Source: Dermanyssus gallinae (lineage: Eukaryota; Arthropoda; Arachnida; Mesostigmata; Dermanyssidae). Taken from it: 64,000 bases of DNA. Location: positions 1,302,001 to 1,366,000 of the forward strand of contig QVRM01005404.1 in NCBI GenBank assembly GCA_003439945.1. The letters are read 5' to 3'. The translations under genes were made by a program, and so were the position numbers. Shown here one piece after another: positions 57,245-64,000 of the stretch. A model generated the notes under the pieces. That model had not been told where the DNA came from and did no database searches. It was given only the letters and a program-made list of their open reading frames with translations. How positions within the stretch are numbered: position 1 is the first letter of the stretch; each line of letters starts with the position of its first letter.

Positions 57245-58682
57245 TATGTGTGTGTGTGTGTAGTACTCTTCTAACAGCCAACACTAGGAAGTCGCTGAGC
57301 CCCCTAAAAACGTAGAAGTAGTGGCTACGGCCGTACAGAAGCACGTAACGCAGGGGAAGGCGTAAAAGGGTTCAATCGGATGCAATTTTTTTAATAAATA
57401 TATTGCAAGAAAAAGGATGCCCTACATACTAGTCCGATTAAGCATTGTAGTTATTGCCTCGGGACGCACACACTGGGTAATTTTTTGTTGTTAAACTGAA
57501 TCCTCTTTAGGTATGTAAATATGAACATATTATGTTTGACACACATAGTAAAATCCGTGTATATCTTTGCTGAAGCTGTGAGAGTCACAGATACAGTACA
57601 GTCGTTAAGGTGATACACAGTTACAGTTCAGTTTATTACTTTCAAGCACACGTTTCTTACAGAACATTCATGTTTCATACATCATTGTACTTGCCCTTCC
57701 AGTTGTCTATAATGTTATTAGTACTTATTGGTACTCAGTTTGAATTGTTTGTAATAATAATAATAACCTACATATCGTTGAAATGTCTTATCGACCTGGG
57801 TTTTACCTGGTTTGTCATTGCTATGTGGTGATAGATGAAATCATCCTCGAATTAGAGGCATTTTTCTGGGAATATTCGTGCCGGAACGTTCCCTGGACGG
57901 CTGTTTGGCCAATATTGGTAATATGCTGTGGAATTCGTACTGAACACAAGTACTTCTACAAAGTGCCCTTTGCATACTTGGTGAATATTTCTCGCATAAT
58001 GGCCTTATAGTTAACGTGTCAATAAACACTGTAAAATTCCGGCGTGGACGGCAATGAGCCCACGCAGGTAAACTGCGATTCCACGATGAGCAAGTGCAGT
58101 TCGTAGAAAACTTTTGCCACCTCGAAGTGATTTTCTTATATAGGGGTATTGCATTTTCACAACACGTAGCCAATTCATGTAGAAAAGCGCACTCTGTATT
58201 GAAAACGCAACACAGCTGTCCGTTCAGGTGACCGTGATTTTTTTCACGCTAAAAGTTGCATCTGTAGTTACCTACCTTATCCTTTTTTAATTGCGGGGTC
58301 ATCACTATAGTATATATTAGTCGAATAAGGGGTCTTATCCGTTCTAACAGAGCTGTTGAGCATATGTTCCTTATGACTGTGTGTATCATGGAAAATCTGA
58401 GGCAGCAAGGAGATGGTAGGCAGAGTGCGTAAATTAAACAGCATTTTATGCTGGAAACTTTTCAAGAATTATTTTGGTCTGTCCTTACAAAATTAGGTTA
58501 GCCATTTGTTATTTGGTTATCATAAGCACTATTTTTATCGAACATCAGATGGGCGGGTGATATTAGAGTCAGTACGTCTGATTGTAAATATGATTAAAGA
58601 TGCTAACTCAGTACTGGTCTGGTCTTTTTCAATTTCAGGCGAAGACCTTCAGCTTAGTGAATCTGGAAGCGATTCTGACTAG
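47552..58682 (+). CDS. EAF: ELL-associated factor (EAF), 13 coding exons, 457 residues
   Basis: EAF proteins bind ELL and stimulate RNA polymerase II elongation in the nucleus as part of super/little elongation complexes. Coding exons: 47552-47596, 48360-48438, 48751-48870, 49127-49207, 49856-49996, 51798-51906, 52877-53043, 54101-54209, 54654-54721, 55110-55201, 55502-55626, 56146-56339, 58639-58682. All introns are GT-AG and all phases join to one open frame. The EAF domain spans about residues 16-120: [54 protein letters not shown]...LERL and [13 protein letters not shown]. Residues 120-337 are Gly/Ser/Gln-rich and poorly conserved. Residues 338-378 ([18 protein letters not shown], then a DSESESD run) match the acidic Ser-rich segment of the family. 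The last exon gives [12 protein letters not shown], the conserved C-terminus. The start ATG is in exon 1; the family N-terminus varies, so an upstream exon is possible. Donors of exons 3 (GTTCGT), 8 (GTTAGA) and 11 (GTATTG) are weak. Confidence 0.93.
47718..47844. repeat. Long (TA)n microsatellite in EAF intron 1
   Basis: About 127 bases of TA with a short T-rich interruption near 47735. A second array of about 33 bases lies in the same intron at 48088-48121. Confidence 0.97.
49412..49493. repeat. (TA)n microsatellite in EAF intron 4
   Basis: About 80 bases of pure TA. Confidence 0.97.
50720..50774. repeat. (TA)n microsatellite in EAF intron 5
   Basis: About 55 bases of pure TA. Confidence 0.97.
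51396..51775. repeat. Near-identical tandem duplication in EAF intron 5
   Basis: Unit 1 (51396-51584, 189 bases) and unit 2 (51585-51775, 191 bases) are directly adjacent. The only difference I see is two extra bases in a TATATA run. The second unit ends about 22 bases before the exon 6 acceptor. Confidence 0.95.
52060..52650 (+). pseudogene. LINE reverse-transcriptase relic inside EAF intron 6
   Basis: The frame 52072-52518 reads [20 protein letters not shown], then [20 protein letters not shown]. These are the fingers QFGFR-type block and box A of a CR1/Jockey-type reverse transcriptase, with the catalytic Asp of YLDF replaced (YFGF). After a jump, 52500-52620 reads [14 protein letters not shown] and [15 protein letters not shown], typical of the post-thumb region. 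The palm is therefore deleted between the two parts. It has the same orientation as EAF. A (TA)n of about 22 bases follows at 52625. Confidence 0.7.
53873..54073 (+). repeat. tRNA-derived SINE with poly(A) tail in EAF intron 7
   Basis: A box GGTGGTTTAGTGG and B box GGGTTCGAGACCC lie about 40 bases apart, followed by a body with the hairpin AAATTGG...CCAATTT and a 15-A tail at about 54058-54073. The A tail ends 27 bases before exon 8 (54101). No clear target-site duplication was found. It is not related to the other two SINE families here. Confidence 0.75.
54353..54510. repeat. Minisatellite in EAF intron 8, three units of about 52 bases
   Basis: Units share ATATATTAAAAGATAATGAA, ACATTTTTTACAATTGGTGA and TTTTTCTAGCG, with a few substitutions. 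Confidence 0.92.
57212..57260. repeat. (TA)n-(TG)n microsatellite in EAF intron 12
   Basis: About 31 bases of TA followed by TG dinucleotides to about 57260. Confidence 0.95.
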
Positions 58683-59133
58683 TCTGATTTTAATCGGAAG
58701 CGCAAGAATAGATCGGAAGTGTTGATCAAGGCCTAACAGCGAAGAACATCAAGTCAGTTTGAGTGTCAAACAAGGATTTTTTGTTGTATGGGAGCATCCT
58801 CGTTGTACGGTTTTTGTGTTTTGATAAAAGGACAGTGAATTTATTATATTAGTTCGATATTATTTTGCGTTACCTCAGCGTGGACTGTTGTACAGAATAA
58901 AAATCTCCCACAGGTATATTTGTACCAATTCAAGTGCGACATATAAGTGCCGAATGATTTATGTACAGCTTTGCCATGGCTTGGGTTAGGCAACAGCCCG
59001 ACCATAGTTCGCGGGGAAAAGATTGCATCCTGTCCGCGAATTTCTGTATATATTTTAGTGTTTAGGAGCCGTTTCGAGTTCTATAATATTTTCCAGTTGA
59101 TTTTATTGTTCAACTTGTTTATTTATAAATAAA
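58683..59133 (+). promoter_or_regulatory. EAF 3' untranslated region with two candidate poly(A) signals
   Basis: AATAAA occurs at 58896-58901, about 215 bases after the stop codon, and again at 59128-59133. The region is AT-rich and non-coding. Which signal is used cannot be told from sequence. Confidence 0.55.
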
Positions 59134-59355
59134 TTGCTCAAAGTTGTCAGTAGAGTGAACTATATTGTGTCCAGGAGCCACGAGAGCCTGAATAATAGTG
59201 CAAATAAGTAGAAAAGTTCGTTTTTTGTTGAACAAAGTTAGTCTGACTCACGCGTATGGCTCACAGAGGCAGATTTATAGTGAAAGGCACTATTGGAAAG
59301 CGAGTGCAAAATGGGAAGGTCAATGGATGCGTTAAACGATAAACTCGATGTTAAT
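59134..59355. other. Intergenic DNA, nothing recognised
   Basis: No motif seen. Confidence 0.3.
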
Positions 59356-59359
59356 CTCT

Positions 59360-60265
59360 TTGCGCGATGCTAGAGACCGTTGTACAGCAGGGACCCGAGC
59401 CGAGCTGAATGCTGTGCGAGTGAGTTAATGTACGCTCGACAATTGACGGACGTAATAAAATGTTGACAGATTTTGATACCATAAGTAGCCTGTGTATTAT
59501 CTTATTAACCTTGTGGCTGTAACAATTAATCACATATAGCTAGATCAGGTACTTCAAAGAAAGGGCGGGAAACGAAATAGCCAAGGCGTTAGAGGCACAT
59601 CACACATATTACTATGTTCATTCATATTGATTGGCTCTTTTCAATCAATTTCAAGGGGACTAGCTGAGAAATTACCAAAAATGTGCACGCCACTACGACA
59701 CCACTGCAGAAAAGCAGTCTGCAAGGGTGAGGTTCCAACCTCCTCCACCTTTATAATATTAAACGATACTAGAAGGAGAGTAGTTTGAGATTATAGCTAT
59801 CTTGAGGCTGTTCGCATGGCATTGTCATGTAAAACAGGTCTTCTTGCGCGATGCTAGAGACCGTTGTACAGCAGGGATCCGAGCCGAGCTGAATGCTGTG
59901 CGAGTCAGTTCATGTACCCTCGACAATTGACGGACGTAATAAAGTGTTGACAGATTCTGATACTATAAGTAGCATGTGTATTATTTATTTGATCTTGTGG
60001 CTGTAACAAATAATCACACACAAAGCTATATAAGGTACTTCCCACAATGGAAAAGGCGGAGAAACAAAATAGCCTAGACATTAGAGGCACATCACACATC
60101 ACTATGCTACTATGAGCTCTTCTTGTATGCGAGGAAATAATATTGCTCTTTTTAATAGGGAACCAGCTGCGAAATTACCTAAAAAGTGTACACGCTACTA
60201 CGACAACACTACAGAAAAGCAGTCTGCGAGGGTGAGGCTCCAACCCCTCCCTTTATAATCTTCAA
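59360..60265. repeat. Two diverged direct copies of a roughly 410-base unit
   Basis: Copy 1 (about 59360-59768) and copy 2 (about 59844-60265) are offset by 484 bases. Both start with GCGCGATGCTAGAGACCGTT, share ACGGACGTAATAAA and TAGAGGCACATCACACAT, and end with AGAAAAGCAGTCTGC and CCTTTATAAT. No coding frame or terminal inverted repeat was found. Tandem duplication or two insertions of one element are both possible. Confidence 0.85.
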
Positions 60266-60726
60266 CTTTTTCAACCCCCCCCACGGGTGTTCCACGCCGT
60301 CCGTCTTCCCAGATTCCCATAGCACACAGGCGTCACTTGTGGCCTCCTTTATCTTAACCATGTAGAACGTACTATCACCGGTTAGAACCTGAGCCGCTCA
60401 GTAGGCCAACTCCCCATGTCGGCAGTCATAATTGATCTTACTTCCTCGTTTATGAGTTGAGCACCTTTCATCTTACCTCTTACCCCTGTCTCACCCCTTT
60501 AGTAACACCATATACACTTGATTCTCCCTATTTTCGTTCGATCATTACTGTGTTTTCCAGATAAATATTCTCTAATTAGCCTATTCAATAAACAAATATG
60601 GTTGTCTAACCTATATCTCTTTGTAAACCCGCATTGCCATTCCCCAATTTATCATGGGCTTCTAACCTATTCCGTGTCCGGCTCTTAACAGTTTGCATGA
60701 AAATACGCTACGTAATTGGTGTAATA
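60265..60726. other. Intergenic DNA, nothing recognised
   Basis: C-rich then AT-rich; no frame or repeat. Confidence 0.3.
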
Positions 60727-62260
60727 AAGTGCGTTGCAAAAAAATTAGCAATTCATGTTTTTTGATGATAATTTTGGCTTGATTTATTTGAACGTTTTGA
60801 ACTTTTAAGGGCATGATGTACATGACGAAACACGAGTATGGTGTTCATTTCGTTGCAATCTCACAATCGGTTCATACAAAAAAAAGTGTGAAAAAAACAG
60901 TGTTGTAAAATATTAGCAGCAATCACATGCTAACAACACAGCTCTTGTTTGTAAAGGATAGTCGATACTACAGCTAATATACGATCCCGCGGATCCAATG
61001 TCAGGAATATTGTCTAGCTAAATCAATCGTTCGATAGCTGCAAAATATTCTACAGCTCAGTCGTTGTTCCGAACTAACGAGGAAGCTTATTTTTAAACCA
61101 TGGGTCGTACAAAATATCTGTCGGGTAACGAAAAGACAAGAATTTAGGCATATTCTGAGCTCGGTCATACAGTAACTGCTATAGCAACCAGATTAGGACG
61201 GCATAAGAGCACCATCAGCAGGTTCTTACACCCTGGAGTGAACCAAAGGTGCAGATCTAACAGTGGGCGTAAGCCAGTTTTGACTATTCGAGATCGGCGT
61301 AGGGATCATACAGTTGGCTACTCATGATTAAATGTCTTCTTCCAGGATTAGGACTACTTTGGGAGTGCCAGTGCACCGATTCACAAAATACCGAGTGTTA
61401 AGTTCGGACAAGAACGTGCGACACGCGAAAAGGAAGCTTATGCCGCGACTGCAACCGAAGCACATTGTCGCACGGCGTGAATTTTCGCATAGATACCAAA
61501 CTTGGGATAACGAGTGGAAAAACATCGTCTTCTCGGATGAAAAGAAATTTAATCTCGATGGCCCTGACGGCTGTCAGTACTATTGGCACGACTTACGGAA
61601 GGAACCTAAATGGTTCTCGAAACGTGTGGCCGGTGGTGGCTCTGTGAAATATTGGGGCGCGTTTGGATATAATGGGAAGTCTGATCTAGTCGAGATTGTG
61701 GGCCGAAACAATTCTGACATGTACCAGCGCATTGTCGGTTCCCAGTTAGAAGCCCACTTCAGAATAATTGGGGGACCTGACGCAGTTTTTCAACAAGACA
61801 ACGCCACGTTTCATACCTCGGCTAGCACTATAGCCTTTTTTCAAGAACAAGGGGTGCCACTTTTTGATTGGCCGGCATTAAGTCCAGACCTGAATCCTAT
61901 TGAAAATCTTTGGGGACATTTGGTAAAGCAGATTTACGCAAATGGTCGACAATATAATCATTTATTGGACCTCAAAGAAGCTGTCCAGCAAGCATGGACT
62001 AATATTCTACTTTCATACTTACAACAGCTCATTAACTCCATGAAAGACCGAGTTTACGATTTGATTCAGAAGAAGGAACGAAAAACCCGTTTCTAGAATA
62101 GAATATGTAGTATCAAATAAGTCATACAGCCCTGCTAAGAATCGAATACGCTGTAAGGCGTTATTGTTGCTAATATTTTGCAAAACTGTTTTTCACACTT
62201 TTTTATTTTTTGTATGAACCTATTTTGAGATTGCAACAAAATTAACGAAATTATGTTCAA
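60727..62260 (+). mobile_element. Tc1-like DNA transposon with inverted/direct repeats, right end truncated
   Basis: The left arm carries two direct repeats: GTGCGTTGCAAAAAAATTAG at 60729 and CAGTGTTGTAAAATATTAGC at 60898. The right arm has the inverted match TGCTAATATTTTGCAAAACT at 62168. Between outer and inner repeats both arms share, in inverted order, GTGTGAAAAA, TTCATACAAAAAA and GTTGCAATCTCA. The right arm stops matching at about 62255, so its outer repeat is missing. A TA dinucleotide precedes the left end (60725-60726). This is the IR/DR layout known in part of the Tc1 family. Confidence 0.8.
61100..62096 (+). pseudogene. Tc1-family DD34E transposase, broken near the N-terminus
   Basis: The enzyme would cut and paste the surrounding element. 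The start ATG at 61100 opens a frame with stop TAG at 61145-61147. The frame is then open through a helix-turn-helix remnant (TAIATRLGRHKSTISRFL). One extra G in the run at 61302-61304 shifts the frame, and a further stop TAA lies at 61329-61331. The rest is open to 62096 (254 codons). The catalytic triad is complete: Asp in VFSDEKKF, Asp in FQQDNATFH, and Glu in SPDLNPIENLWG. There are 34 residues between the second Asp and the Glu. Only three small lesions separate this copy from an intact frame, so it is fairly young. Confidence 0.88.
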
Positions 62261-63290
62261 TGTTATCCCACGCGCTGTCTTCCCTTTAATTTTTCTAATA
62301 ACTTGTTATATTTTTGCTCGAGGTTAGCCATGATTTTTCCGCATTGACTACATATGTCCAGAATCGCTTTACCCGTTGTCCTCTTGGAGCCCCCAATATA
62401 CTATCAAATCTCTGTTCGTCCTGCCGTTATATTTATTTTTATGCCAAATACTAAAATTTTGCCTGCATATATTTTTGCCTGTATTTCTAGCCTTTGTGTT
62501 TCTTGCTCCACATCTTCGATCATATTGTCTCCTCAATCTCATCATTCCACCTCTCTCTTCCCCTCTTGCCTCATTAACTATATTGTAACATTCACCATAT
62601 TTATTCCGTATTATTGTATGCATTTCATATAGATCTATTTCTATGGTATTCCCGAAGGGCTGTTAATTTCATCTTTATATGGTCACTTCTGCTTGTCTTT
62701 CTCCTTCTTGTCTACTTTTAGCTTACTTATGCTGCGCTCTATATAATATTTTTGGGCAAACTGTGAGCCCTGTCAAAAAGTCGGGGCAATTGTCGTTGGC
62801 ATCAACATTGGTCTCATTGTGGTTGAGACAGGTTTGAGTTCGAACTTCAAAGTATCTGGGTACACCCTGGAGTTAAATTAATTCAGCTTAAGGATTTCCG
62901 CTTCCTTGCGCTTTTTCACTGCCGATAGGATTTGAGCGTCAGCCACAACCTGAAAGTTCATTTTGTAGAGCTTTTACATTGCCAAGGTGGTGGAAGCATC
63001 ATTACGCATTGCCGGTACCATCTTTCACTGTTTCATTTTAACGACTCCTCATGTGTACATTCGCCTTTAGAAATTTCTTGTTCTTGCCGAAGTCACATAT
63101 TGCTCTCCTGTCTGGGAGCCCCATCTGTCTAAATGTAGAAAGTTAGTAGAAGACGTCCTAGACTCGTTCTTGAGACGTCTGCGGATCAGGTGCCCTCAAA
63201 GCGGTTAGGTGACGTTGTTCCTAGTATTGATATGATATGACGTTTATTTATTCTTAATTGTAGTTTCTCATTTGTGTTATAACTGTATGT
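62256..63290. other. Intergenic DNA, nothing recognised
   Basis: Open frames on both strands at 62354-62632 have low-complexity Ser/Ile content and no domain. Confidence 0.3.
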
Positions 63291-64000
63291 AGCCACATGG
63301 CTAGTGCGAAGTATACGTATGTCCAAATTACAGTAAGATTTTATACATTATCATCGTAGTATTTCGTGTTATTACAACAATTTATCTATGGATAGTGTAC
63401 ATGTTTACATAGTTTTGGTTTAATCACGCGCATAAGGTGAGATAGTGCGTTCTCGCAGTGCTTTTGAATTGACTAAGCGATATAAGTGTCCTAATGTTAC
63501 TAGGTAACTTGTTCCACAAGGTAGCACCTAAATTACAGAGTACAAATCTCGATTGTGGACTTGTGGCCGAGGAGACAATAAGCAAATGAGATGCCGAGCC
63601 TCGGGTGTTTTGGGTTCTTACAGCCAGGTTGGGATGGTAACCAAGATACGTTTTAGTTCGACAACTATGGTAAATGTAATTAGGTATCGTAACGGCAGCA
63701 CTGAGAGTTATTTATGTTGTTCTACTGTTCGCGCTGTGGGAGACCTAAGACGAAGCGCCCTTCTCTGATGCAGATGAAGCAGAGTTATACGACACGCATG
63801 AGAAAGACCGTACACCTCTAGACCATGTGTTAGGTGGCTCTGTACAGATGCGTGGTACATAGCCGTGAGGCATTGGCGGGGAAGAATTTTGCAAGCGCGG
63901 TATATGCCACTGGAAATTTTTCCCGACACATTTCGCATGCACATGGAACGTCAGATGTTCGTCAAGAATGATATCCAGGAACTTCGTTTCAACTAGTATA
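63290..64000 (-). pseudogene. C-terminal part of a LINE reverse transcriptase, cut by the window edge
   Basis: Minus strand from 64000: VETKFLDIILDEHLTFHVHA, then the frame 63944-63708 with ILPRQCLTAMYHASVQSHLT and LLHLHQRRALRL. Further on (63545-63430) comes LGATLWNKLPSNIRTLISLS. The last block is the NxLPxxIR-type tail of CR1/Jockey-type LINEs. Several frameshifts are present. The catalytic palm should lie beyond the window. Confidence 0.7.

Noticed and set aside
62805..62860. tRNA-like sequence with GAGTTCGAAC
   Set aside because: Only a B-box-like stretch is present; no A box or cloverleaf pairing was found at a suitable distance.
1..64000. CRISPR arrays, bacterial operons, ribosome-binding sites or phage genes
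   Set aside because: The window is eukaryotic: spliced gene, LINEs, SINEs and microsatellites. No regularly spaced repeat-spacer array was seen.

Overview
This is a eukaryotic nuclear window, most likely from an arthropod. It has an intron-split gene with GT-AG splice sites, a very high load of decayed non-LTR retrotransposons, Tc1/mariner-type transposon relics, tRNA-derived SINEs and long (TA)n microsatellites in intergenic and intronic DNA. A chelicerate such as a mite or tick is plausible from the repeat style, but this is a guess; nothing here fixes the species.

Only one host gene is convincing. It is a plus-strand ELL-associated factor (EAF) gene at about 47.55-58.68 kb with 13 coding exons. 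I could assemble it exon by exon with consistent phases to a 457-residue protein. It has the conserved EAF N-terminal domain, a low-complexity middle, a Ser/Asp/Glu-rich segment and the conserved C-terminal tail [13 protein letters not shown] triplet-repeat-rich island at 45.7-46.85 kb lies just upstream and may hold its promoter or 5' leader. Similar islands with no gene attached lie at 1.5-1.9, 4.7-5.26, 31.43-31.72 and 33.3-34.1 kb.

The rest is mostly mobile-element debris. The best preserved element is an R1-clade-like LINE at 11.3-16.7 kb (plus strand). ORF1 carries three CCHC knuckles. ORF2 carries an APE endonuclease, reverse transcriptase and C-terminal zinc finger. ORF1 is split by a SINE flanked by a perfect 13-bp target-site duplication and also carries a stop codon; ORF2 carries two frameshifts. 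Diverged relatives lie at 6.9-7.8 (+), 8.24-9.54 (-) and 23.05-24.64 kb (-), the last with a second SINE insertion. A second LINE lineage at 38.6-41.5 kb (minus) encodes a 2A-like ribosome-skipping motif ending NPGL rather than NPGP, then a PHD-like finger, an endonuclease and a reverse transcriptase. Further reverse-transcriptase relics of several families lie at 16.7-17.4, 18.47-20.64, 25.6-28.1, 35.5-37.6, 42.9-45.5, 52.06-52.65 (inside an EAF intron) and 63.3-64.0 kb. A Tc1-like DD34E element with inverted and direct repeats is at 60.73-62.26 kb, and two other transposase fragments are at 32.7-33.0 and 34.3-35.1 kb.

The (TA)n arrays, minisatellites and local duplications are listed separately. 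Large parts (0-1.5, 5.3-6.9, 28.1-31.3, 37.6-38.6, 41.7-42.9 and 62.3-63.3 kb) show nothing I can name.
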